Assembly (NCBI GenBank): GCA_965262785.1
Contig: OZ253559.1
Coordinates: 806,001 to 870,000, forward strand
Source of the DNA: G965218495 sp965262785
GTDB taxonomy: Bacteria > Bacteroidota > Rhodothermia > Rhodothermales > Bin80
Direction of reading: 5' to 3'
Length of the DNA: 64,000 nt
Below are positions 34,862 through 43,428 of the stretch, in pieces. The position numbers and the translations under genes were made by a program. Within the stretch, counting starts at the first letter, position 1. Each line of letters starts with the position of its first letter. Under the pieces are notes generated by a model. It did no database searches and was not told the origin of the DNA. It was given only the letters and a program-made list of their open reading frames with translations.

Positions 34862-35945
34862 TTAGGAGGACGTAAGACGTTCGCTAAAGAGGGTGCTGCG
34901 AAGGCGCGCAAGGTACGAAGCGTTGGCCAGGCGGTAGAGGCGCGTCTCCATCGTGAGCAGGCCCAGGGCCATGCACGCCTGCCGCTGCTGTGGTGGCAGC
35001 CAGTGGCCATATGGCCTCAGGTGTGCGGCTAAGCCGTTGGCTGACACGGCCAATCACGCTGGTGGTCTTCAGGCTGCGACCCAAGGCGGCAAAGACACCC
35101 GCCCGGTGCAGGGTCAGCGTCTGCTTGAGTCCCTCCTGCAGGCAGCGCCCCGCGGTGTGGTTCTCTCGGGAGACGGCACTGTGCACACGCATCAGCGCCC
35201 GCAGGGCCGTGTCATAGTCGGCTGCCTCCCAAGCGTGCCGCAATGCGCTACGCACCGCCAGACGTTCAGCCTCCGGCAGATAGCTCAACACACGCCGGGC
35301 CTTCTGCACGTGACACCGTTGCACCTGGACACGGGCGCCAAAGTGGGCTGCAAGCGCCTCGTAGAGGCCACTGCCCCCGGAGATCACGCACAGCAGTCCG
35401 CGCTCGGTGCAAAGCCCGCGCCTGGTAAGCTGCTGCAGCATCTGACTTAACGCTGCGGCATCCTCCAGCGACGAAGCCGCGAAGCTTAGGATCCGCTTGC
35501 GCCCGGTCATCGTAGCGCCCATGCAGAAGACATACTGTGTGCCCAGCACATAGGCGGCGTCAAGCCATAACGCCACGTAGTCGTGCTGGGACAGCGGCCG
35601 CGTGGCGAACTCCTGCCAGGCCTGCTCCAGGTATGCTGCCACCGACGCATCCAGTGGCTGCGGAAGCGCAGACGAGGCCTCCGGCTGATCCCGCGTGGAC
35701 ACGCACCTCACACAGCAGGTGCACGCTGCGGAGTCGGCCTCCGGCACCTGCGCGTCGGCGCCCGAGGCCGGGCCGCTGTTCCCTTCACCACCGGAACTGT
35801 GACCTGGTGCGGTCCAGTCACGAGCGAGCAGCTCCATGAGCTCGCTGAACTGCCTGACCAGGGACAGGCGCCAGTCACCCTGACTACGCAAAGTGTCGCC
35901 AGTGACGCTGTCATGGAGTGTGGACTTGCTGTGTTGCCCGGACAT
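34862..35945 (-). pseudogene. Second IS256-like transposase gene, missing catalytic residues and frameshifted
   Basis: A 353-codon frame starts at 35945. It aligns with the neighbouring transposase over YVALWLDAAYVLGTQYVF (first Asp kept), RGLLCVISGGSGLYEAL (second Asp replaced by Gly), VQRCHVQKARRVLSYLP, EGLKQTLTLHRAGVFAALGR and SLKTTSVIGRVSQ (the catalytic Glu replaced by Gly). After that the frame is lost; the natural C-terminal part (WLPPQQRQACMALGLLTMET) continues in another frame down to 34862. The N-terminal 130 residues are unlike normal IS256 proteins and contain a CTCCVRC cysteine cluster. It is either a decayed gene or was once a non-catalytic partner of the element. Confidence 0.75.
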
Positions 35946-36029
35946 AAGAAGCAGATTAGATATATGTGGATATTGGCTCCACTATCTGTCTACGTCCGCC
36001 CTTTACCAACTAAGAATGGCGCACCGCCC

Positions 36030-36160
36030 AGCACGCGGACACCAGTTTGATAAGCCGTCGAAGATGCCAGGGCCCCTTTTCCGATAGCCAGCTCATGAAG
36101 ATCATATGAACTTGCCGCGCACATATCACCGCCCCCTTGACCCGGCCCCTTCTACACCAG
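36030..36160 (+). mobile_element. Remnant right end of an IS1111-type element
   Basis: 131 bp match 18444-18574 with only about five differences, from AGCACGCGGACACCAGTTTG to GGCCCCTTCTACACCAG. It contains the right inverted repeat and the distal half of the non-coding (bridge RNA) region but no transposase. The left junction lies 5 bp from the IS256-type element, suggesting that insertion or deletion there removed the rest. Confidence 0.88.
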
Positions 36161-36628
36161 CGTACCCCCCACCGGGGGCACAACTACGACAAAACGGCCA
36201 AGCCTAAGCTCCACGTCCTGCCCGGCCTACGAGGCAGTCTCGGCGGGCCGGGATGTACACCACCGCACGCATACTGCAAAAGAGTATGAGAGTGCTTTGA
36301 ATCGCTTCTTTAGCAACTTTTTCAGAGGCTTGAATTGATTGTCTGCAAAACGGCGATTTATGTTATGCCTGCTTCAGCTTGGCGTCGTTGCTCTTCATGT
36401 TGTACACAGCCAGCAGAAAGCTGTATGCAACATAGTCGTGGCAAATGGTCTGACTATGCCTCCACGCAAGATGTAGTTGACCGGACGCTTACACAAATGG
36501 TAGCAGCCCGCAGTCGACTTATGCCCAAACCAATTCCGAAGAAGCAAGCTGCCCGTGGAGGAGACCAGAAGCTGCCACTCCCTTCGCCGTATCTCCACTG
36601 ACTGGGATAAAATCGGTGTCCTCTCTTC
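36161..36628. other. Non-coding stretch before nusB, containing repeat copy 3
   Basis: It contains the partial repeat at 36450-36492 (TCTGACTATGCCTCCACGCA...GACCGGACGCTTAC). Otherwise there are only short frames without domain content. Confidence 0.4.
36450..36492 (+). repeat. Dispersed repeat, copy 3 (partial, about 43 bp)
   Basis: It matches the inner 43 bp of 31393-31461 and 32848-32915 in the same orientation as copy 2. It lacks the GTGTGGACCACAAG end. Confidence 0.7.
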
Positions 36629-37186
36629 CTATCCCTGTTCCCCGGATCGCCGGGCGAGTTTTTCTATTAGCTCCTCCATACCCTTCAGACCACGGCCTGA
36701 CTTGCGAAGCTCTCCCTTCTGCTGCAACTCGTACACGATCGCATCCAACATGCCGTTGATGAACTGGCCACTGCCGTCAGTGCTGAAACGCTTGCCGATG
36801 TCGATCGCTTCATTGATCGTAACCTTGGGCGGGATGTGTTCGAAGCTAAGGAACTCACAGATGGCCATGCGAAGCACGAGGCGGTCCAGAATCGCCATGC
36901 GCACGAGCTCCCAATTGTCTGCGTGGGCTTTGATTAGCATGTCTGCGCGCGTTGCGGTTTCAAAGCTGGCCGCAAACAGCCGCTCCGCAAACTGCAGAAT
37001 AGACCCGTCTTCCTTAAGCCTTGGCCGAATGATCGTAGCCACTACATGCCCACGGTTACCACCACCCATCGTGTGCGCATAGAGGGCCTGCAAGACGGAC
37101 TCTCTCGCCAAGCGCCGATTGACCACTGTGCCACCCCTGGAATCAATAGCGGCGCTGAATTCGTCGCGCACTAGTTCTCCACCCAC
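36629..37186 (-). CDS. nusB: Transcription antitermination factor NusB
   Basis: 185 aa if started at ATG 37186. A GTG at 37126 (VVNRRLARESVLQALYAH) gives the normal family start, and the extra 20 residues overlap the preceding gene, so the GTG may be the true start. Family segments are RESVLQALYAH, WELVRMAILDRLVLRMAICEFL, IPPKVTINEAIDIGKRFSTDGSGQFINGMLDAI. It binds boxA RNA with S10 (NusE) in rRNA antitermination. Directly downstream of the universal stress protein gene on the same strand. Confidence 0.92.
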   Translation of the reverse strand: MGGELVRDEFSAAIDSRGGTVVNRRLARESVLQALYAHTMGGGNRGHVVATIIRPRLKEDGSILQFAERLFAASFETATRADMLIKAHADNWELVRMAILDRLVLRMAICEFLSFEHIPPKVTINEAIDIGKRFSTDGSGQFINGMLDAIVYELQQKGELRKSGRGLKGMEELIEKLARRSGEQG

Positions 37187-38013
37187 ATAGGCACAGCCAC
37201 GCTGTCCAGCAGCGATGCCGTAGTAGAACCAAAAGCGAACTTGGAAAGCGGCGTCACAAACTGCGCGCCAACCAACAACAAGTCCGCGTCAAACCGTTTT
37301 ATGCAGCCTACAATCTCTTCGCTTACATCCGCGCCCACAACGCTGTGGATGTCCACATGAAAGCCGTGCTTTTGCACGAACGCTTGAGCTTGCCGCAACT
37401 CCAGTTGCGACTGCGCGTGCGCACCCTTCGAGTGGACATTGACAATATCCACGGCTACGTCTGTGCCGAAGGGCTGCATATGAAGGAAGCCCCGCAGCGC
37501 TCGGACACAAGCCGCAGAACCGTCAAACGCAACCAGAACGCGCTTAACTTCCCGGTACCGATCGGGAGCAACAAGGACAGCGCCTGCGACCCGCTTGATA
37601 ACCTGCCCCAGCGTCATCGGCGTCTCAGTAGGATGGGCATAATAGAAGTGTGGCTCCCTCCCGATTATGAGTAAGTCGGCGTACTTCCCATCCTCAACAA
37701 TGCGGTCCGCAGGCTCCCCTTCCTGGATGCGTGCCTCGTACGTTACTCCAGCACTCACCACCGCAGCGCGAAATTTGTCCAGGAGACCTCCCGCAACCTC
37801 TCGGGCCTCTGCAGTCAGGCTAGCCTCCACCTTCCCCATCAGATACATACTGCCGATACCCCCTCCGCGCGCACCCTTTTCTATGCTGCCGGTATCGACT
37901 ACGGCAATACCCGTGACCTCCGCATCGAAGCGCCGCGCCAACTCCGTCGCGTAGCGCGTGGCAGTGGGCGTATCGGTGTCGGAGTCCAGAGCGACGAGAA
38001 TACGTTTGATCAT
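37171..38013 (-). CDS. Tandem universal stress protein (two UspA domains)
   Basis: 280 aa from ATG 38013 (MIKRILVALDSDTDTPTA). The first Usp domain is about 1-150, ending with ADLLIIGREPHFY and a VIKRVAGAVLVAP segment. The second is about 155-280 (VKRVLVAFDGSAACVRAL to LLLVGAQFVTPLSKFAFGS, then SVAVPMWVEN). The second has a GAQF...FGST stretch similar to the ATP-binding G-2X-G-9X-G(S/T) loop, although only partly conserved. Function: stress-related nucleotide-binding protein, partner unknown. Its stop overlaps the possible ATG start of nusB by 16 bp. Confidence 0.9.
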   Translation of the reverse strand: MIKRILVALDSDTDTPTATRYATELARRFDAEVTGIAVVDTGSIEKGARGGGIGSMYLMGKVEASLTAEAREVAGGLLDKFRAAVVSAGVTYEARIQEGEPADRIVEDGKYADLLIIGREPHFYYAHPTETPMTLGQVIKRVAGAVLVAPDRYREVKRVLVAFDGSAACVRALRGFLHMQPFGTDVAVDIVNVHSKGAHAQSQLELRQAQAFVQKHGFHVDIHSVVGADVSEEIVGCIKRFDADLLLVGAQFVTPLSKFAFGSTTASLLDSVAVPMWVEN

Positions 38014-38417
38014 GCGAACCGCCGGTGGTCGTGGGCAGGAAAGGTAACTGTTTGCGGGTAGGTGAACAACTACCATCCGTGGGCAGTTATGCACAGTCGG
38101 GGCGCCCCCAATGGTAATGACTCTTTTTTATGTAAATAAAGAACAGTTATCATAGAGGCTGTGGAAATGTGCATAAGCCCGTGGCTAATGGCAGTGGTGC
38201 AACAGCCGACAGCCGCTGCTGCACATAAAAGTAGGTTCCAGACGCCAATAGACGCTTTTGCGAACGCATTCTGGCAAGATTGCCGAATTCTTCAGAGTGT
38301 GAGTAACAGGAACGCAAATCTGTATAACATGCGAATAAGGTGGGCTTCGCGGAACCTGCTGTGCCAGTGCACAGGCAACACACGCCAAATCCACATGTTA
38401 TCCATGTCCGTTGTCCA
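38014..38417. other. Divergent promoter region between usp and moeA
   Basis: 404 bp without a gene. A short AT-rich patch (CTTTTTTATGTAAATAAAG, about 38112-38130) stands out against the GC-rich surroundings and probably holds promoter elements for one or both divergent genes. No clear -35/-10 pair or operator can be claimed. Confidence 0.4.
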
Positions 38418-39641
38418 ATGAGGTATCGGATTTCCGTCAGCGAAGCGCAGCAGCTGGTGCTCTCGCATGCTACGCCCGTGGAGGTTGTCCGCCTGCCGCA
38501 TCCACGTTCGCTTGGGCGGACGCTGCGGGCACCCGTGTACGCCGCAGACGACCTTCCGCCGTTTGACAACTCAGCGATGGATGGATTTGCGGTGCGCTGG
38601 AAGGACTGCCAGGCGTTGCCTGTGACGCTTCGCGTTGCGGAAACAATCACTGCAGGGCAATTGCCGAGCAACGCGCTGCAGGAGAATGCGTGCGCGGCGA
38701 TATTGACCGGAGCACCGATGCCGACTGGCGCCGATACAGTAGTCCCGATCGAATGGACTGAAGAAGCCGCGCCAAGCCAGGTGCGGATTGGACGTGCGCC
38801 GGAGCAAGGAACGTACGTGCGCCGGACAGGCCAGGATGCTAGCAAAGGTGATAGGGTGTGCGAGGCTGGTGTGGTGATTACGCCGCCGGTATTGGGAATG
38901 ATTGCAGCGGCTGGCGTTGATGAGGTGATGGTCAGTTGCTTACCGCGCATAGCGGTCGTTACTACCGGCGATGAAATACATACAACTCCGGGACGGTTAC
39001 CGCGAGGCAAGATTCGCGACATTAGCGGGGTGGCGCTTGCGGCGCAGGCAACTGCAGCTGGCGCTACGCCGATTGGCCCGTTCCATGCACGGGATCACGT
39101 GTCAAGCATACAGCAGGCTATTGAAGCGGCACTCGAGAAGAGCGATCTGCTCCTGGTTGCAGGAGGCGTTTCGGTGGGGGAGCGCGATTTGGTCAAGGCT
39201 GTACTGGACGACATGGGACTAACGATGCAATTCTGGCGCGTTCGCCAGCGCCCTGGGGGGCCACTAGCGTTTGGACTGCTGGGCGGACGCGCCGTGTTCG
39301 GGCTGCCGGGCAACCCCGTCTCCTCTGCGGTGTGCTTTGATCAGTATGTGAGACCGTTCGTTGCGGCTATGCTGGGCCGGAATCAGCTTCGCCGCCCACG
39401 CCTTCGCGCGGTCCTGAGCAAGGACACGCCCAAGAAGTCGGGGTTGCACTTTTTTTCGCGCGGCGTCTACTGCTCGGGCGCGGACGGGCGCCTGATGGTG
39501 CGCGACACAGGCCCACAGGCATCCAACCTGTACTCGTCCCTCGTTCGGGCAAACTGCATCATCCACCTTGAAGAAGAGGTGACAGCAGCTCCCGCAGGCG
39601 CGACGGTGGAAATAGAGCCGCTCAGCTGGCCTATTGGCTGA
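38418..39641 (+). CDS. moeA: Molybdopterin molybdenumtransferase
   Basis: 407 aa from ATG 38418. MoeA inserts molybdate into adenylylated molybdopterin. Segments: LGRTLRAPVYAADDLPPFDNSAMDGFAV (start of domain, with the conserved FDNSAMDG), AILTGAPMPTGADTVVP, VVTTGDEIHTTPG, the MoaB-like LLLVAGGVSVGERDLVK and FGLPGNPVSSAVCF. The C-terminal beta domain (LRAVLSKDTPKKSGLHFF) is complete. The stop overlaps the convergent protease gene by 11 bp. No other molybdenum cofactor gene is in the window. Confidence 0.96.
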   Translation: MRYRISVSEAQQLVLSHATPVEVVRLPHPRSLGRTLRAPVYAADDLPPFDNSAMDGFAVRWKDCQALPVTLRVAETITAGQLPSNALQENACAAILTGAPMPTGADTVVPIEWTEEAAPSQVRIGRAPEQGTYVRRTGQDASKGDRVCEAGVVITPPVLGMIAAAGVDEVMVSCLPRIAVVTTGDEIHTTPGRLPRGKIRDISGVALAAQATAAGATPIGPFHARDHVSSIQQAIEAALEKSDLLLVAGGVSVGERDLVKAVLDDMGLTMQFWRVRQRPGGPLAFGLLGGRAVFGLPGNPVSSAVCFDQYVRPFVAAMLGRNQLRRPRLRAVLSKDTPKKSGLHFFSRGVYCSGADGRLMVRDTGPQASNLYSSLVRANCIIHLEEEVTAAPAGATVEIEPLSWPIG

Positions 39642-41289
39642 TCGCAGGCAATGCGGAGGCCTTGTCCCAGAGGGTCAGCGCTTCGTTGAAGGTCTGGTCT
39701 ATTTCGTTATAGAAGGGGTAGGCAGCACGCGACCCATAGAGCTGTCTGGCGAGAAGCGCCTTCAAGTAGGTGTGCACCACATCCCGGTTGGCTTCCAGGT
39801 CAGCTCTTGCAATCACGCGGTCTTCAAGCGAAGCGGCGCCGGCATCGTCGCTGAGTGCAACGGGCACCTGCGACTCGGAGGCGGCACGCCAGAAGTCGTC
39901 CCACTGCGCCGCAGAAAACGTAAAGGCTTCCGCATAGACGGACTCGCGATCCTCCCACAAAGAACGCAAACCCTGCTCGTTGCGCGTAAACCACTCTCGA
40001 AACGACTCGAAGAGGAAGCCGCCGTATACGACCTGCAACACTGGCGCCATCAGGCTGTCGGGCATCACTGGGTGATCCGGGAAGATGCCTCCGCCACCGA
40101 AAACCGTGCGCCCGTGTGTAGTCGTGTATTTCAGCGAGTCCGGGATACTCTCCAGGTAACGCTCCGGGTCAAGGGCTGCATCGTGCAGCGACCGGTATTT
40201 CTCGTCGAGGTAGCCGCGCCGGTCACCATCTTCGTACGGCGTCTGTATCAGGCGTCCGGAAGGTGTGAAGTAGCGAGCGGTCGTCATCTGCAAGCGACTT
40301 TCGTCCGGCAGCTCGAACTGATTCTGGACAAGTCCCTTGCCGTAGGTGCGCTGCCCGACGATGAGCGCACGGTCCTGGTCCTGCAGCGCGCCGGCAACGA
40401 TCTCGCTGGCAGAAATCGATAGCCTGTTTACCAAAACGATAACGGGTTCCTGCTCAAACAAGCCAGCCCGCGAGGCCTGCAGAATCTGATTCTGCACGGC
40501 ACGGCCGCGTGTCTGAACGATGATGCCCTCGCCTGCTAGCATCTCATCTACTACTAGGGCCGCCGCTTCCATGATGCCACCTGCATTGTCACGCAAGTCA
40601 ACAACGAGACGCTCCATTCCTTGCCTCTTCAGTTCGCGGACGCCTTCCACGAATTCGCGGTAGGTCGTCTGTGCGAACCGGCTGATCTTTATGTAGCCGG
40701 TTACCTCATCCACCATATACACGCTGGTGACGGAATACAGCGGGATCTGATCCCGAGTGATAACGAACTCAAGAGGCAGTGGAAGGCCGAGACGCTTTAC
40801 TGTAACGACAACGGTGGACCCGATGGGACCCTTGAGCCGCCGCCGCACTTCGTCATTGTCCGCGCCCACGATGCTGGTGTCGTCTACGGCGATAAGGCGG
40901 TCACCGGCGCGAAGGCCGACCTTTTCGCTTGGCCCGCCTTCGATTGGCGAAACCACTTGGGCCGTGTCGCCGGGAGGAATCTCAAACCAGATTCCGATTC
41001 CGCCAAAGGAGCCGCGGTAGCTTTCGTTGACTTCCACGAACGCCTTCGCGCTGATATAGGTGGAGTGCGGGTCCAGCGACGCGATCATGGCTTCAATGGC
41101 CGCTTCGGCAAGTTCCGCGGGTTCCACCTCCTCAACGTACCGCTTGTTTATGATGAGGAAGGCCTCTTCCAGCTTCTTCAACTGTTCGGTGGTATCGGTG
41201 CGGTCGGAAGACCGGCTTACCCCAAGAATGGCACCGACGAGAAATAGGAAGAGAGCCGGGAATACGTAGCGTGCTTTAAAGATTTCCAT
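39631..41289 (-). CDS. C-terminal processing peptidase (S41 family)
   Basis: 552 aa from ATG 41289 (MEIFKARYVFPALFLFLVG, an N-terminal membrane anchor or signal). Order: helical N-domain with INKRYVEEVEPAELAEAAIEAMIASLDPHSTYI; PDZ domain at about 85-165 (GIGIWFEIPPGDTAQVVSPI, KVGLRAGDRLIAVDD); protease core with VVDLRDNAGGIMEAAALVVDEML, the nucleophile in SISASEIVAGALQD and the general-base lysine in RTYGKGLVQ. The C-terminal extension of about 200 residues is typical of Bacteroidota CtpA proteins. Acts on envelope proteins. Confidence 0.95.
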   Translation of the reverse strand: MEIFKARYVFPALFLFLVGAILGVSRSSDRTDTTEQLKKLEEAFLIINKRYVEEVEPAELAEAAIEAMIASLDPHSTYISAKAFVEVNESYRGSFGGIGIWFEIPPGDTAQVVSPIEGGPSEKVGLRAGDRLIAVDDTSIVGADNDEVRRRLKGPIGSTVVVTVKRLGLPLPLEFVITRDQIPLYSVTSVYMVDEVTGYIKISRFAQTTYREFVEGVRELKRQGMERLVVDLRDNAGGIMEAAALVVDEMLAGEGIIVQTRGRAVQNQILQASRAGLFEQEPVIVLVNRLSISASEIVAGALQDQDRALIVGQRTYGKGLVQNQFELPDESRLQMTTARYFTPSGRLIQTPYEDGDRRGYLDEKYRSLHDAALDPERYLESIPDSLKYTTTHGRTVFGGGGIFPDHPVMPDSLMAPVLQVVYGGFLFESFREWFTRNEQGLRSLWEDRESVYAEAFTFSAAQWDDFWRAASESQVPVALSDDAGAASLEDRVIARADLEANRDVVHTYLKALLARQLYGSRAAYPFYNEIDQTFNEALTLWDKASALPAISQ

Positions 41290-41657
41290 CACCACGGTGT
41301 GCTGGGCCGAAGGGGCCAATGTTCCCTATAAGGAAGCGTTGGACTGGTAAGGAGGCAGGAAGAGTGCGCGAGTTGCCATACGCAATACGTGCCGCAGTCC
41401 AGTTGGTTGCCAGGTCGCTGCGTTCGTTGACGTGGCGCAAGCTGCGGTCGCACGGCGTCACCATGGCCAAAAGACACGTGCTCCGCGCTAGGCGGTATCG
41501 CTGCAACTGACCCGGAGCGCAACAGGGCTGCCTGCCCACAAGCTAGGGTAAGATACAAGAAATGGCGGCCACTGGTGTTTTCCGCCGCGGCCGCGGTTTC
41601 TTACGCCATTCCAGTATTATTAAGGTCTGAATACCGCAAACCAATCCGGCCAACCCT
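41290..41657. other. Divergent intergenic region between the S41 protease and DinB genes
   Basis: About 370 bp, no gene supported. A palindromic GC block (CCGCGGCCGCGG at about 41583) and the AT-rich GTATTATTAAGGTCTGAATA (about 41614) could be regulatory, but nothing specific can be claimed. Confidence 0.35.
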
Positions 41658-42182
41658 ATGAAAACTCTGGGGCGGGAGTTTCTGGACAACTCTCGGGCAC
41701 TTCTATTGCAGGATTACTTGCCTAAGGTTGAGCGCTGCGTATCCAGCCTTCCAGCCGACATGCTGTGGTGGCGGCCCAACGAGCACTCCAATGCCGTCGG
41801 CAACCTGTTGCTTCACCTGGCCGGCAACGTGTGCCAGTGGATTGTACATGGCGCAGGCGGCGCGCGGTGTACTCGCTCGCGGACAGAAGAATTCGCTGCT
41901 AAAGAGGGCACGACCCGGGCAGCACTACTGCGCCAACTCCGTGCTGCGTGTACGGAAGCCGGCGTAGTGCTCGCGAACCTGGACGCTCAGCGACTCACGG
42001 ACCGGCGCGTCATCCAAGGCGTGGAGGTCACCATTATGGGCGCGGTATACCACGCGATAGAACACTTCTCTGGCCACCTGGGCCAGATCATCTACATCAC
42101 CAAGCTCGGCACAGGCAAAGACCTGTGCTTTTGGGTCATTGGTGACCAGGGCGCTGTAGAGCGCGGCTGGACGATTCCCTGA
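41658..42182 (+). CDS. DinB-family (DUF1572-like) putative metal-dependent protein
   Basis: 174 aa. The DinB/YfiT four-helix fold is indicated by the three metal-ligand histidines in the usual places: LLLHLAGNVCQW (about residue 53), and VYHAIEHFSGHLGQIIYITK near 134-146. Start MKTLGREFLDNSRALLLQDYLPKVE is typical of the DUF1572 group. Family members are thiol-dependent or metal-dependent transferases of mostly unknown substrate. Confidence 0.88.
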   Translation: MKTLGREFLDNSRALLLQDYLPKVERCVSSLPADMLWWRPNEHSNAVGNLLLHLAGNVCQWIVHGAGGARCTRSRTEEFAAKEGTTRAALLRQLRAACTEAGVVLANLDAQRLTDRRVIQGVEVTIMGAVYHAIEHFSGHLGQIIYITKLGTGKDLCFWVIGDQGAVERGWTIP

Positions 42183-43121
42183 TCAGTTGACGGGAATGGT
42201 ATCTGCCCGGCGGAACTGCTCTGCGCCGCTCTTCTTTGAGGCCCCGGACGCCCGTCCAAGTCCACGTGCGCTCACGCGTCGCGCTTCAACACCGTTGTCG
42301 ACGTAATACTGCATCACGGCGCGTGCGCGGTCATCCGACAGGTCCTGCGGGTTGCGCTCAAACGGGCCAGCGAGCCCTTCGACGCTAACGACCAGGTTAG
42401 GACAGCTGTTGGTAAGGATGTCGAGATTGTCCGCGAGTTGCTCCATGCCACTATCGTTTAGGACGCTGGAGTTGCGCTCAAAAAAGGTGGAGTTCATCTC
42501 GGCAAGGTCCGCACAAAAATCAGCTTCCCACACCGTGACCCCAATTGTGGCCGTGCGTGCGTCACGCCCGTGCGCGTTGGAGAGCTCAAGCGTTACCACA
42601 TAGCTGCCCGGCTCCATGAAGGTGTGTGATGCTCGGGGCGAATTGGCCGAGCTGCCGTCACCGAAAGACCAGGCGTACGTGAGGGGCGCATCGCCTCGCA
42701 CGTTGGCACTAAAGGCCACAGGAGTTTGGGTATCCGTCGTCGTTGAGCTCGTCACGATGGCGACGACTTCAGCCGGGACGGGCGGATCCATTACGACGAC
42801 GCTGTAAGTCTCGGTGACCGATGCTTTGCCTTGCCTGTTGGACGCCGTTACGGAAACGGTGTAGGTGCCAGCGTTTCCAAAGGCATGTTCTGTCGAAGAG
42901 CCAGATGCTGTTGTGTTGCCGCCGAAGTCCCAGGCGTACTCCACTGGTGGCTTGGCGTCCTCATTGGCCATGGCAGTAAAGGTGCCGCTCTGGTTGGTCT
43001 CAAGCTGCTCTGGGCCGTCCACGGTCAACATCTCAACATTGCGAGGGCTACAGCCGACAAGGAGAAGACCGATTAGTAGAATAGACAGGGCAGCGGCGCG
43101 CGTGTCAGTCATGGGAGTCAA
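42183..43121 (-). CDS. Lipoprotein with two PKD domains and a C-terminal OmpA-like domain
   Basis: 312 aa. The lipobox is in LLIGLLLVGCSPR. PKD domain 1 (about 35-110) has YAWDFGGNTTASGSSTEHAF and AGTYTVSVTASNRQG; PKD domain 2 (about 115-200) has YAWSFGDGSSANSPRASHTF and PGSYVVTLELSNAHG. The OmpA-like domain (about 215-312) has MEQLADNLDILTNSCPNLVVSVEG, LSDDRARAVMQYYVDNGVEARRVSARG, with the RA-V arginine region that contacts peptidoglycan. It likely tethers the outer membrane to the wall. Confidence 0.9.
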   Translation of the reverse strand: MTPMTDTRAAALSILLIGLLLVGCSPRNVEMLTVDGPEQLETNQSGTFTAMANEDAKPPVEYAWDFGGNTTASGSSTEHAFGNAGTYTVSVTASNRQGKASVTETYSVVVMDPPVPAEVVAIVTSSTTTDTQTPVAFSANVRGDAPLTYAWSFGDGSSANSPRASHTFMEPGSYVVTLELSNAHGRDARTATIGVTVWEADFCADLAEMNSTFFERNSSVLNDSGMEQLADNLDILTNSCPNLVVSVEGLAGPFERNPQDLSDDRARAVMQYYVDNGVEARRVSARGLGRASGASKKSGAEQFRRADTIPVN

Positions 43122-43282
43122 GAAGCTTCGTGTAGGGGCAGTAAGTTAGAATCCTGGCGTAGCGCGGCGGCATTCCGCACACGGTGAACCGATAACATAA
43201 GGATACAAAAAAAGCGGCATACTTACACGTGCAGGGCATGAAGGTAGCCGGGATTTAGAGCAGCGTAGCAATGCGTGGAGGC

Positions 43283-43302
43283 ATCGCCCTATGTAGGGCG
43301 AT
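43283..43302. promoter_or_regulatory. Perfect 20-bp inverted repeat upstream of the methyltransferase gene
   Basis: ATCGCCCTA-TG-TAGGGCGAT is a perfect 9-bp inverted repeat with a 2-bp centre, about 130 bp upstream of the methyltransferase start. It could be an operator for a dimeric regulator or a terminator stem; it is followed only by a weak TTTG. No regulator gene is adjacent. Confidence 0.4.
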
Positions 43303-43428
43303 TTGCTCATTGAGCCGCCCGGGCTGGAACCGCAGGGCAGGCCTAGGCGCAAAACCGGCAGGTACAAAAGGGAAAGCAGGTGACACCGCATCCGCTATGC
43401 GCGCTCCGGGGCGTGCGCAAAGAGCCAC

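Larger units (their letters stand above)
33545..36025 (-). mobile_element. IS256-family element with two transposase-like genes
   Basis: Inverted repeats of about 36 bp bound the element: GGTGCACCATTCTTAGTTGG at 33545, extending through GCGGACGTAG to 33580, and its counterpart CTACGTCCGC...GAATGGCGCACC at 35990-36025, with only about three mismatches. Within them lie an intact IS256 transposase and, 9-30 bp upstream of it, a second IS256-like gene that has decayed or diverged. No direct target duplication is evident. The right end abuts the IS1111 remnant at 36030, so that end may have been rearranged. Confidence 0.78.
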
